Shown here: in pieces, positions 1 through 8,292 of the stretch
How positions within the stretch are numbered: position 1 is the stretch's first letter
Layout: each line of letters opens with the position of its first letter
Assembly (NCBI RefSeq): GCF_000374185.1
Contig: NZ_KB910518.1
Coordinates: forward strand, 2,489,687 to 2,553,686
Length of the DNA stretch: 64,000 nt
DNA from: Paenibacillus sp. HW567
GTDB lineage: Bacteria; Bacillota; Bacilli; Paenibacillales; Paenibacillaceae
Reading direction: 5' to 3'
Notes under the pieces: model-generated
Database searches by the model: none
What the model saw: the letters and a program-made list of their open reading frames with translations, nothing else
What the model was told of the DNA's origin: nothing
Translations under genes and position numbers: made by a program

Positions 1-62
1 CAGAAGAGATACAGGGTGTTTTGTATGAATTAATAGGTTGTCAAGAGGTTCAATCCAAGAGC

Positions 63-1292
63 TTATGCCCAGTTTCCGTTGCGGAAAAGCGGTTCTGCAA
101 TGCCATCATCCGTGATTCCGTCGATGTTCATCTCAGGCGAGCCCATCATGAAGTCCACATGGGTCAAGCTTTGGTTCATGCCTCTTTCGAGAAGCTCTTC
201 CTTGGACATCCTGGTCCCTTCCTGCAGGGTGAATGCGTAGGATGCACCCAGAGCCAAGTGGCAGGAGGCATTCTCATCGTAAAGGGTGGTGTAATATAGA
301 ATGCCGCTTTCCGAGATCGGAGAATGATAAGGAACCAGAGCGACTTCGCCAAAATATACAGACCCTTCGTCCGTAGCGAGCAGGGTGGCTAAAGCGTCAT
401 GGCCTTCCTCTGCCGTAAATTCTGTAACCTTGCCGTTCTCCAGCGTAAGTGTGAAACGGTCAATAATCTTGCCGCTATAGCTGAGCGGCTTGGTGCTGCT
501 GACTTTGCCGTTGGCACCGGTCTTTAGTGGCGCTGTGAAAACCTCTTCTGTTGGAATGTTCGCCAGGAAAGGCACACCACGGCCGTTCACGGCACCCGCC
601 TGGCACCAGATATGGCCTTCAGGCAGCTCGATTGTCAGATCAGTACCTGGAGCGGTATAGTGCAGCTTGCGGTATTTTTTGGCGTTCAGGATGTCACAGC
701 GCTGCTTCAAGCCGTTCAAATGAAGCGTCCAGGCTTCAACCGGATTCTCCTGGTCCGCACGGGAAGCCTTGAATATAGCATCCCACAGTAGCTCCACCTG
801 CTCCTCAGAAGGAGCATCCGGGAATACCTTAGCAGCCCAGACCGGAGAAGGAAAGGCAACGATACTCCAACTGGCATGGTTGCCCATCAGCATTTCGCGG
901 TACGGCGCTGTAGCCTGACCTACTGTGCGCTGATTATCGGCGATTCTTGCAGGATCTATTCCATTCAGCAAATCCGGATTGGTCGAGACGATGGTCAGGA
1001 AGGCTGCACCGTTCCGGGCCAGATCCTCAAGCTCATCCGCCTGCCATTTTGGCGGCTCCAGAAAGCTGGGAGCAGGCGCCAGCTCATATCGCGCCCGTGT
1101 GACGAGCTCATCCGAATAATTGACCTTAACCAGCTTAGCACCGGCCTCATAAGCTTGGCGCACCACGAGACGCACCAGCTCGGCGGAAGCAATATCAGCA
1201 TTGACTACAAGAGTTTGCCCGGGCTGAATATTAATTCCAATCTTTACCGCAAGCAATGCATAATTCTCCAGCTTTTGCTCGAAACTCAGCAT
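63..1292 (-). CDS. M29 family aminopeptidase (second of tandem pair)
   Basis: This 409-residue cytoplasmic metallo-aminopeptidase should release N-terminal residues from peptides. It matches the AmpS/AmpT/PepS (M29) family in length and motifs: GEVALVP supplies a metal-binding Glu, YDENASCHLALG a His, and THVDFMMGS the His/Asp pair near the C-terminus. The ATG follows GGGGAGGATT at good spacing. It lies 40 bases after a paralogous gene on the same strand, with no terminator between them, so the two are probably co-transcribed. Family membership is confident. Substrate preference, and how it differs from the upstream paralog, cannot be read from the sequence. Confidence 0.93.
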   Translation of the reverse strand: MLSFEQKLENYALLAVKIGINIQPGQTLVVNADIASAELVRLVVRQAYEAGAKLVKVNYSDELVTRARYELAPAPSFLEPPKWQADELEDLARNGAAFLTIVSTNPDLLNGIDPARIADNQRTVGQATAPYREMLMGNHASWSIVAFPSPVWAAKVFPDAPSEEQVELLWDAIFKASRADQENPVEAWTLHLNGLKQRCDILNAKKYRKLHYTAPGTDLTIELPEGHIWCQAGAVNGRGVPFLANIPTEEVFTAPLKTGANGKVSSTKPLSYSGKIIDRFTLTLENGKVTEFTAEEGHDALATLLATDEGSVYFGEVALVPYHSPISESGILYYTTLYDENASCHLALGASYAFTLQEGTRMSKEELLERGMNQSLTHVDFMMGSPEMNIDGITDDGIAEPLFRNGNWA

Positions 1293-1332
1293 AGTTTCTA
1301 ATCCTCCCCGTATCTCTGTCTATGTTCAAATA

Positions 1333-2565
1333 TTAAAACGCCCAGTTTCCTTTCAGGAATACCGCTTCCCGTGAGCCATCGGCCGTAATGCCGTAAATGT
1401 CCATCTCCGACGAGCCGATCATGAAATCCACATGGGTAACACTGGTGTTCAGACCATGAGCAATCAGCTCATCCTGTGTCATTTCCTTGCCGCCTTCAAT
1501 ACAGAAGGCATACGCTGTACCGATTGCGAGATGATTGGAAGCATTCTCGTCAAACAGTGTGTTGAAGTAGAGGATATTGGACTCAGAGATAGGGGATTTG
1601 TGCGGAACGAGAGCAACCTCGCCAAGATATTTTGCCCCTTCATCCATTGCAATGAGATGTTCCAGCGCTTCCTGCCCTTGTTCGGCACTTACGCTGACAA
1701 TACGGCCCTCTTCAAAAGTAATCGAGAAGCCGTCAATAATGTGGCCCCCGTGACTTAAAGGTTTAGTGCTTCTCACGGTTCCATTAACACCGGTCTTGAG
1801 TGGGGCAGTGAATACTTCTTCGGTCGGCATGTTGGCTACAAAAGTATGGCCTTTAGCATTGATGCTGTCCCCTTGCGCCCATAAATGGCCCTCTGGCAGC
1901 TCAATGCTGAGGTCAGTGCCGGGTGCTATGTAATGGAGGCTTCTATACTTTTTGGCATTCAGGATATTCGCTTTCTGTTCAAGGGTGTCCAAATGCTCCT
2001 GCCAGGCGGCAACAGGATCTTCCCGGTCCAGTCGTACGGTGTGGAAGATGGCTTCCCAGAGCTTATCTACGCGTTCTTCTGCGGGAACATCAGGGAATAC
2101 CTTATCGGCCCAAGGCTGCGAAGGGATAGCTACAATACTCCAGCTAACCTTATCGGACATTTGATACTCGCGGTATTTCGTGAGTGCGGCACCGCGGGTT
2201 TTCTGATAGGTGGCAATCCGCTGCGGATCAATGCCTTTAAGCGCATCCGGGTCCTCTGCAATGACATGGAGAAAAGCTGCGCCATTCTCAGCGAACTCAG
2301 TCATCTCTCCGGCGAACCAGGTAGGCGTCTTGCTGAAAACTTCCGGTGCAGCGTGCTCAAACTGCTGGCGGGTAATGAACTCATCGCTCCAGTTGACCTT
2401 AACCTGACTTACACCGGTGGCATAAGCCTTGGCTGTAATGAGACGCACGAATTCAGCGGCCGAGATCGGCGCGCTTACGACCAGGATTTGTCCAGGTTGA
2501 ACGTTAACGCCGATTTGAACGGCCAAGTCCGCATATTTGCTAAGCTGCGCTTCAAAATGAGACAT
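1333..2565 (-). CDS. M29 family aminopeptidase (first of tandem pair)
   Basis: This 410-residue M29 metallo-aminopeptidase is a clear paralog of the next gene. Both share the N-terminal LxxYADLAVQIGxNVQPGQ-like segment and the C-terminal GEVALVP, NHLAIGTAYAF and THVDFMIGSSEMDI metal-site region. An upstream in-frame ATG at 2580 exists, but the bases between them form a GGAGGAA ribosome binding site, so the start at 2565 (MSHFEAQL) is preferred. The two copies are clearly diverged, so this is an old duplication. It is first in the likely two-gene operon. Confidence 0.93.
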   Translation of the reverse strand: MSHFEAQLSKYADLAVQIGVNVQPGQILVVSAPISAAEFVRLITAKAYATGVSQVKVNWSDEFITRQQFEHAAPEVFSKTPTWFAGEMTEFAENGAAFLHVIAEDPDALKGIDPQRIATYQKTRGAALTKYREYQMSDKVSWSIVAIPSQPWADKVFPDVPAEERVDKLWEAIFHTVRLDREDPVAAWQEHLDTLEQKANILNAKKYRSLHYIAPGTDLSIELPEGHLWAQGDSINAKGHTFVANMPTEEVFTAPLKTGVNGTVRSTKPLSHGGHIIDGFSITFEEGRIVSVSAEQGQEALEHLIAMDEGAKYLGEVALVPHKSPISESNILYFNTLFDENASNHLAIGTAYAFCIEGGKEMTQDELIAHGLNTSVTHVDFMIGSSEMDIYGITADGSREAVFLKGNWAF

Positions 2566-2722
2566 TACGATTTCCTCCATTTACTAATTAGTAGTCTTTA
2601 GTATTAAATTATTAACCGCCGGATGAAAAAAGTCAATTAGAGTACAAAGGGAGGGATTTGCATTCATATCAATGATATACTATGTAAAAGCAAGGATGAT
2701 CAGATGAAAGGAAGATCAGAGT

Positions 2723-3004
2723 ATGAATGTTGAAATTATTAAAGCGGAAATAAAACGGGAAGAGGACCGCAGCTTCATCGGGAGGACAATCTTCAAGCTG
2801 GAGAACCATAACTTCCCTTACGAAATCACATTCTTCAGCAAGCGCGGCACGGAATGGGATTATAGCTTGAGCTTCGCCGGCGAGCCGGGCAGTGAAGAAC
2901 AGTTCCTGGAAATCGACCAGCTTCTGGAAAATGATGACGATGTCTACAATCAGTTGCTCGATGCGGCACTGGATACTCAAGAGCTTCCGGAAGAGGAAGC
3001 GTAG
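2723..3004 (+). CDS. Small acidic protein of unknown function
   Basis: This 93-residue soluble protein is strongly acidic, especially at its C-terminus (DQLLENDDDVYNQLLDAALDTQELPEEEA region). It has no signal peptide or membrane segment. The beta-rich middle (RTIFKLENHNFPYEITFFSKRG) suggests a compact alpha/beta fold. I do not recognise the family. The ATG follows a GGAAGATCAGAGT ribosome-binding region. It stands alone, divergent from the aminopeptidases and followed by a long hairpin. Coding bias and the strong hairpin directly after the stop support a real gene. Confidence 0.7.
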   Translation: MNVEIIKAEIKREEDRSFIGRTIFKLENHNFPYEITFFSKRGTEWDYSLSFAGEPGSEEQFLEIDQLLENDDDVYNQLLDAALDTQELPEEEA

Positions 3005-3011
3005 CAACACA

Positions 3012-3061
3012 ACAAATGCGACCGCTTTTGGCATGAACTGCCGGAAAAGGGTCGCATTTGT
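3012..3061. terminator. Hairpin between convergent genes, terminator-like
   Basis: Perfect 12-base arms ACAAATGCGACC and GGTCGCATTTGT enclose a further imperfect stem. It lies between the small acidic gene and the convergent potassium transporter gene, so it probably ends both transcripts. Neither strand has a classic T-run after it. Confidence 0.6.
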
Positions 3062-3108
3062 CATGTTAGGGTATAGCGAAGGGTTAGCACCGCAGCAGCG
3101 GTCAGGAT

Positions 3109-4455
3109 CTAGCCGATGGTAATGTTCCCTTCGGGGTAGCGGTAGAGCTCCTTGCTGTTCTTGGGCTTAAGCGCATAGGCCAGAGTCAGTGGACCCGTCC
3201 GGCCAACGAACATAAGAATAATTACAAGGATTTTACCTATCGTTGTCAGCTCTGGAGTAAGCCCCATGGTAATGCCGGATGTACCGAAAGCCGAAACCGC
3301 TTCAAACAGTACAGTGAGGAAATCCGCGCGCTCTGTCACAGACAGCAGCATGGTGGCAGAGACAACAAGCATGAGTGAGAGCAGAGTCATGGTGATTGCG
3401 CGGTATACATTCTCTTTGGAGATCCGGTTGCGGAACATGACGATGTCTTCTTTCCCGCGGAGCCTGGCAAACGCAGTGACGACCAGAATAGCGAACGTAG
3501 TAATTTTAATCCCCCCGCCGGTCGAGCCGGGAGCCGCTCCGATGAACATCAGCAGAATCATCAGAAACTGGGTGGATTCCCGCAGCAGCGGAATCTCAAT
3601 TGTAGTGACCCCTCCGGAACGCGGAGTAATTGCCTGCAGAAGCGAGGCCATAATTTTGCCGCCAGGATGCAGGGGCTTCAGTGTTGAGTTCAGCTCCAGC
3701 CAGAAGAATATAGCAGCGCCGACCACAATTAACACAGCGGAGGTAGAGAGAACCACCTTGGAGTGAAGTGTAAGCCGTTTGCGCTTAGGGTAATCGACCA
3801 CATCGGATAGAACGATAAAGCCTATACCGCCGAGAAAGATCAGCAGCATGGAGGTGATATTGACAATAAAGTCCTCCGCATATCGGGTAAGCCCGCTGAA
3901 CGGACCGTGAATATCTCCGAAAAGATCAAAACCGGCGTTGTTAAAAATGGAGATGCTGTGGAACAGCCCGTAGTATACTGCTTTGCCAAGCGGCATATCC
4001 ACCGTAAATCTGGCGGCAAGCAAAATGGCTCCGCTGAGCTGGATGACAAGCGAGTATAGGAGCACCCTGCGGATCAGCTTAACGATCCCTTGCATCGAAT
4101 TCTGATTCATGGATTCCTGCAGCAGAAGACGCTCTTTCAGCGAGATTCTCTTATTGAGCACGAGTGTAATTACGGTAGCCATAGTTACGAACCCCAGGCC
4201 CCCGAACTGAAACAGCACCAGCAGAACAATTTGCCCAAATTCGGTAAGCTGGGTTCCGGTATCTATGACCGCCAGTCCGGTGACACAGGTGGCGGAGGTC
4301 GCCATAAATAAAGCGTCAATGAAGGAGAGGCGCTCGCCGGTGGAAGCCGCAGGCAGGGACAGCAGAATCGTTCCAGCTACTATTAGTAGAAAGAATCCAA
4401 GCGATAGTATTTTGGGCGGCGTCAGCCTGAGGTTCCCAAAAGATAAGTTAGACAA
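3109..4455 (-). CDS. ktrB: KtrB/TrkH-family potassium uptake channel subunit
   Basis: This 448-residue polytopic membrane protein fits the KtrB-type K+ translocating subunit (Bacillus KtrB is about the same size). Selectivity-filter-like repeats are visible: SATCVTGLAVID near residue 55, SIFNNAGFDLFGD near 170, ITPRSGGVTTIE near 275 and SAFGTSGITMGLT near 390. Four such loops are the signature of the superfamily, and GAAPGSTGGGIKITT matches the flexible gate region. The cytoplasmic RCK partner KtrA is not adjacent, so it must be encoded elsewhere. The gene is monocistronic and divergent from a VOC gene. Confidence 0.92.
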   Translation of the reverse strand: MSNLSFGNLRLTPPKILSLGFFLLIVAGTILLSLPAASTGERLSFIDALFMATSATCVTGLAVIDTGTQLTEFGQIVLLVLFQFGGLGFVTMATVITLVLNKRISLKERLLLQESMNQNSMQGIVKLIRRVLLYSLVIQLSGAILLAARFTVDMPLGKAVYYGLFHSISIFNNAGFDLFGDIHGPFSGLTRYAEDFIVNITSMLLIFLGGIGFIVLSDVVDYPKRKRLTLHSKVVLSTSAVLIVVGAAIFFWLELNSTLKPLHPGGKIMASLLQAITPRSGGVTTIEIPLLRESTQFLMILLMFIGAAPGSTGGGIKITTFAILVVTAFARLRGKEDIVMFRNRISKENVYRAITMTLLSLMLVVSATMLLSVTERADFLTVLFEAVSAFGTSGITMGLTPELTTIGKILVIILMFVGRTGPLTLAYALKPKNSKELYRYPEGNITIG

Positions 4456-4594
4456 AGCTCATTCTCCTGACGTCTGAAGATTAACTGACAAGATTATAGC
4501 ATATCTTTACACCCCTCCACTGAAAGGGGCAGGAAATTAGCAGATTTTATCGAATTGGTTAAGGTACTAACTACAGTTTCATAGGGGAGGCTTT

Positions 4595-4954
4595 TTGACA
4601 GTGACAAGTCCGGTTCTGAATCAGATTGGTGCCGTCTTCATTCCGGTCAGTGATATTGAGAGGTCAAAAGACTGGTATTGCAGCTTGCTTGGGCTACCGC
4701 TTGACGGAGAAGTATTGTTCGGACATCTCTACGTTGTGCCGATGCAAGGACCGGGAATTGTGCTGGACAGCAAAATTTTCACAGCCGAAGCTGTACTGAA
4801 GGTGCCGGCTTTCCATCTGAATACGGAGGATATTGACGCTGCATACGATTTTGTCAAAGCATCCGGGGCAGAAATTCTGACAGACATTGAGAATGATCAC
4901 TGGTTCAACTTCAAGGACCCGGACGGGAATATATTGATGATTTGCCGATGTTAA
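4595..4954 (+). CDS. VOC (glyoxalase/bleomycin-resistance fold) protein
   Basis: This 119-residue single-domain VOC protein starts with IGAVFIPVSDIERSKDWYCSLLGLPL and ends with WFNFKDPDGNILMICRC, the typical first and last strands. Such proteins act as metal-dependent lyases, isomerases or drug-binding proteins; the substrate is not evident. The start is ambiguous: TTG at 4595 is only 4 bases from AGGGGAGG, while an in-frame GTG at 4601 lies 10 bases from it. No ATG is available. The gene is followed by a GNAT gene on the same strand. Confidence 0.85.
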   Translation: MTVTSPVLNQIGAVFIPVSDIERSKDWYCSLLGLPLDGEVLFGHLYVVPMQGPGIVLDSKIFTAEAVLKVPAFHLNTEDIDAAYDFVKASGAEILTDIENDHWFNFKDPDGNILMICRC

Positions 4955-5033
4955 ATGAAATGAAAATATAATTCATGTCATTAATTATTTCGGATAATTA
5001 ACGATGTTAACTAAAAATAGGAGACTTTCGTTT

Positions 5034-5471
5034 ATGATTAGAGAAGCCGTGCCGGAGGATGCGCCCTCCATTGAGCAGCTATACCGGATACTGCTGCCTG
5101 ACCAGAAGGATATTAAGGTTCTGCCTGCAAGAATCGGTCAAATCGCAACCAATCCTGAGAGCTTTCTGTATGTATATGAAGCGGATGGAGCCGTTGTTGG
5201 AACGGTACATCTTCACTTTTGCATGGATGCGCTGAGCGGCGAACGGCCTTTTGCTGTGATTGAACGGGTAGTGACCGCGCCGGAAACGCGCGGCAAAGGT
5301 TACGGAGCCGCACTGATGAGGCATGCCGAAGAGACGGCTGCAGCCAGGGGAGCGCTTAAGGTGATGCTCTCCAGCGCCATGAGGCGGACGGAGGCTCACC
5401 GGTTCTATGAGCGGCTTGGTTATGATGGAGATGGAAGCAGACTTTTTAAGAGGTACCTCAATAGTGATTAA
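5034..5471 (+). CDS. GNAT family N-acetyltransferase
   Basis: This 145-residue GNAT enzyme should transfer an acetyl group from acetyl-CoA to an amine. The acetyl-CoA binding motif A is VVTAPETRGKGYGAALMRHA, with the R-G-x-G-x-A loop, followed by SSAMRRTEAHRFYERLGY typical of the C-terminal half. The upstream in-frame ATG at 5004 is rejected because AGGAGA lies just before the ATG at 5034. The substrate is unknown. A second, unrelated GNAT gene follows 17 bases later, suggesting co-transcription. Confidence 0.88.
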   Translation: MIREAVPEDAPSIEQLYRILLPDQKDIKVLPARIGQIATNPESFLYVYEADGAVVGTVHLHFCMDALSGERPFAVIERVVTAPETRGKGYGAALMRHAEETAAARGALKVMLSSAMRRTEAHRFYERLGYDGDGSRLFKRYLNSD

Positions 5472-5488
5472 AAAGAGCGGGAGGAGGA

Positions 5489-6004
5489 ATGGGAATGATT
5501 GTTACACTGAGGAAGCTGGTCCCGGCTGATGCCGCTGAGCTTCTTAATCTGCAGCACCGCCTGGATGAAGAATCCTCGTTCATGCTGCTCGAGCCTGATG
5601 AGCGGCAGACGGGTATTCAGCAGGTGGAAGAGATGATCGGGAGCTTCGCGGATGCCGAAACCTCCATCCTGATCGGTGCCGAGACGGATGGCAGACTGGC
5701 GGGCTATCTTTCCGTTAGAGGCGGAAGTGTAAGACGCAACCGCCACAGCGCTTATATCGTTATAGGCATCTTAGAGCAATATCAGGGCATGGGCATTGGC
5801 AGCGGCCTGTTTAAGGAAATGGAGAATTGGGCAAAGGAAACGGGAATCGTCCGTCTGGAGCTAACAGTTATGGTACATAATGAGCGTGCTTTGGCGTTAT
5901 ACAGCAAAAACGGGTTTGAGATTGAAGGGACCAAAAAGAAGTCACTTCAGGTGAATGGCGAGTGGGTGGATGAATATTACATGTGCAGAATATTTTCATC
6001 TTAA
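5489..6004 (+). CDS. GNAT family N-acetyltransferase
   Basis: This 171-residue GNAT protein has motif A as GILEQYQGMGIGSGLFKEME and then LTVMVHNERALALYSKNGFEIEG, the usual beta5/alpha4 region. The ATG is preceded by GGGAGGAGG. It resembles the broad group of small-molecule or ribosomal-protein-like acetyltransferases, and no substrate can be assigned. It is the last gene before a strong hairpin and is probably co-transcribed with the preceding GNAT gene. Confidence 0.88.
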   Translation: MGMIVTLRKLVPADAAELLNLQHRLDEESSFMLLEPDERQTGIQQVEEMIGSFADAETSILIGAETDGRLAGYLSVRGGSVRRNRHSAYIVIGILEQYQGMGIGSGLFKEMENWAKETGIVRLELTVMVHNERALALYSKNGFEIEGTKKKSLQVNGEWVDEYYMCRIFSS

Positions 6005-6010
6005 ATGCAA

Positions 6011-6045
6011 GAAAGGCGCTCCATAACCGGAGCGCCTTTCGCTAT
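6011..6045. terminator. Bidirectional intrinsic terminator
   Basis: Perfect 12-base arms GAAAGGCGCTCC and GGAGCGCCTTTC surround a 6-base loop. The hairpin sits between convergent genes, the GNAT gene and the CNNM-type membrane protein gene. The following T content is modest on both strands. Confidence 0.75.
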
Positions 6046-6073
6046 ATTTAAGATTGCCAGAATGCCAACATAT

Positions 6074-7375
6074 CTATACAGTGCTGGGTTGACCAATCTT
6101 CATCTCAACCTTGCGGATGCGGTGGCGGTTCATCTCGCGGACGGTAAGCGTCACATGCTCATGAAGCACACTTTTGCCGACAGCGGGTTCCTCCAGATGG
6201 CTGTACAGCCATCCTCCAATGGTGGTGACCTCGTCGTCATCAAGATCAAGACCTGTCAGTTGCTTAACCTCCAGGACGGATACCTTGCCGTCAAATAGGT
6301 AATGGGAGTCACTGAGTTTCTCCACGTCCTTGCGTTCATCACCGTCAAATTCATCGCGGATTTCGCCGACAATTTCTTCTAGAATATCTTCGATGGTGAT
6401 CAGACCGGAGGTCCCGCCGTATTCATCCAGCAGGAGTGCGATATGCACACGCTCCATCTGCATGCGGGTCAGCAGGGTCTTAACCGGAGTGACTTCCGAT
6501 ACCGTCAGGAGCGGCAGGATCAAGCTTTTGAAATCGAAGTCCGGGTTGTTGTCATATTTCAGATAGAGCTGCTTGGTATTGATCATCCCGATAATGTTGT
6601 CCTTGCTTCCGTCTGCTACAGGGAAACGGGTATACTGCTCCTTGCGGATGATCTCGATATTTTCCTTCAAAGAATGGTCTTTGAATAAGCACACCATATC
6701 TGTCCGCGGCACCATAATTTCCTTGGCCAGCATTTCGTCGAAGTTAAAAATCCGGTTCACATAGCCGTATTCGGCTTTGTTGATTTTGCCGCTTTCATAG
6801 CTTTCCGACAGGATCAGGCGAATCTCATCTTCGCTATGCGCATCTCCATGCTCACTGGCCGGCTTCATTCCGAACATGCGGACCAGCAGATTGGCGGAAC
6901 CGTTCATGATCCAAATCAGCGGGTACAGAATTCTGTAGAACCAAATAATCAGCGGTGAGGTAATTTGACCGATCTTCTCCGGAATGTTTATAGCGGCTGT
7001 CTTCGGGGCAAGTTCACCGACAACAACATGCAGGAATGTGGCAATAATAAATGCCAATGCAAAAGCAATAGGCTCACTGACACTGTGACTGATATTCGCC
7101 AAATCGAATACCGGAATCAGCAGCCGCTCGAATGCAGGCTCTGCCAAAGCCCCGATACCGAGGGCAGTAATAGTGATCCCAAGCTGGCACGCAGACAAGT
7201 AACCGTCGAGGTTGGCGGACACTTTTTGTACAGCTAAAGCGTTCTTCTTCCCGTCAAGCACCATCTGGCTAACCTGGCTGCCTCTCAGCCGTACCAATGC
7301 AAATTCCGTCGCTACAAAAAATGCGGTTAAAACAATCAAAATTGCCACAAGCGTCAAACTAAGTCCTATACCCAT
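6074..7375 (-). CDS. CNNM/CorC (hemolysin-type) membrane protein with DUF21, CBS pair and CorC_HlyC domains
   Basis: This 433-residue protein has an N-terminal DUF21/CNNM membrane domain (about residues 1-190, with motif CQLGITITALGIGALAEPAFE), a CBS pair (about 205-330, containing IMVPRTDMV) and a C-terminal CorC_HlyC domain. The motif DEYGGTSGLITIEDILEEIVGEI is characteristic of the family. These proteins are linked to Mg2+ or cobalt efflux and Mg2+ resistance; the 'hemolysin' label is historical. The upstream ATG at 7420 is rejected in favour of 7375, which follows AAAGGGATGG. It is divergent from a DUF1836 gene across a palindrome. Confidence 0.9.
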   Translation of the reverse strand: MGIGLSLTLVAILIVLTAFFVATEFALVRLRGSQVSQMVLDGKKNALAVQKVSANLDGYLSACQLGITITALGIGALAEPAFERLLIPVFDLANISHSVSEPIAFALAFIIATFLHVVVGELAPKTAAINIPEKIGQITSPLIIWFYRILYPLIWIMNGSANLLVRMFGMKPASEHGDAHSEDEIRLILSESYESGKINKAEYGYVNRIFNFDEMLAKEIMVPRTDMVCLFKDHSLKENIEIIRKEQYTRFPVADGSKDNIIGMINTKQLYLKYDNNPDFDFKSLILPLLTVSEVTPVKTLLTRMQMERVHIALLLDEYGGTSGLITIEDILEEIVGEIRDEFDGDERKDVEKLSDSHYLFDGKVSVLEVKQLTGLDLDDDEVTTIGGWLYSHLEEPAVGKSVLHEHVTLTVREMNRHRIRKVEMKIGQPSTV

Positions 7376-7397
7376 AAAATCTTTACCATCCCTTTCG

Positions 7398-7443
7398 TTG
7401 TTAAAATAGGTTATACTCATATTATGAGTTCACATGAACTCAT
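7398..7443 (+). promoter_or_regulatory. Divergent promoter region with 20-base palindromic operator
   Basis: A possible plus-strand promoter is TTGTTA at 7398 and TATTAT at 7420, with a 16-base spacer. Overlapping its -10 is the palindrome ATGAGTTCA-CA-TGAACTCAT at 7424-7443. A second smaller inverted repeat CTCAT-ATT-ATGAG (7417-7429) is nested with it. The position suggests an operator affecting one or both divergent genes. Confidence 0.6.
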
Positions 7444-7490
7444 TGTACGAACTTTTATATAGAAAATCAAATGGCGAAGGGGTGCCATAT

Positions 7491-8258
7491 ATGGAAGCTA
7501 TCACACTGAGCCGGATTGAGATGTCCGAATTGCTATTGTCCCTACACGGAGCTTCGGAGCGGAGACCGCTGAATATTCTACAAGAAGCCTGGACGAAATT
7601 TCATCGTGAAGAGGTACAGGAGGGCACTACTTTGCCTGCCTTTTTGTCCACAGAGATTCCTCCGTTCCTGCAAAAGATCATTAACGGCGGCAGAGTTAAA
7701 GGTCTGTCGCTCGGGGAAATTGCCACATTGGGCCACTTGATTGAGTACTCTACACTGTCGGTTACGGCCATGCAGAACTGGGTCAAACGCGACTTTAAGG
7801 AATATCTGGGCTCGCCCAGGGAGGGCAAGAAGTACTCAGTCAATCAGGCTGCGCTGCTCTTTATGATTGATGATCTGAAGGCTGCGCTTGATTTCGAAAG
7901 CATCCGTCAACTCTTCAGGCTGCTGTTCCTTGCGCCGGAACGGGACGATGATGACTTGGTAGAACCGGCTCAATTATATTATGGCTATGCAGAGCTGTTC
8001 GAGGAGATCAAAAGCTCTCCGGTGCTCCAGGTTCAGGGACTCGCTGACCGCAGTGCCCAGCAGGAATATTCAACCAAGGCGGACAGAGTGCTGAAGGCGT
8101 CGCTGGAAAATATGATGCAGCGCTTGAGCCATCTGACACGAACACAGCGGGATGCGGTACGGAACATGCTGATGATTGCCGCCATCTCCGTGCAAACCTG
8201 TTATTTTCAGGCGCTGGCCCGGCAATACTGTAATGCGGCGTTATTCCTTGATTTTTGA
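7491..8258 (+). CDS. DUF1836 domain protein, probable DNA-binding regulator
   Basis: This 255-residue soluble protein carries a DUF1836 domain in its first two thirds. The supporting segments are LPAFLSTEIPPFLQKII, LIEYSTLSVTAMQNWVKRD and KYSVNQAALLFMIDDLK, which is arranged like a MerR-type helix-turn-helix. The start at 7491 follows GAAGGGG at 8 bases. The upstream ATG at 7434 falls inside the palindromic operator and is unlikely. DUF1836 proteins are usually called putative transcriptional regulators but are not characterised to my knowledge. The transporter gene that follows, 34 bases on, may be in the same transcript. Confidence 0.75.
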   Translation: MEAITLSRIEMSELLLSLHGASERRPLNILQEAWTKFHREEVQEGTTLPAFLSTEIPPFLQKIINGGRVKGLSLGEIATLGHLIEYSTLSVTAMQNWVKRDFKEYLGSPREGKKYSVNQAALLFMIDDLKAALDFESIRQLFRLLFLAPERDDDDLVEPAQLYYGYAELFEEIKSSPVLQVQGLADRSAQQEYSTKADRVLKASLENMMQRLSHLTRTQRDAVRNMLMIAAISVQTCYFQALARQYCNAALFLDF

Positions 8259-8292
8259 TTCAGATTGATTAGCCAGAGCCAGGAAGAGGTGT

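Noticed and set aside
1885..2601. Plus-strand 238-residue frame across the M29 gene
   Set aside because: It is antisense to a well-supported aminopeptidase and has no ribosome binding site or recognisable domain.
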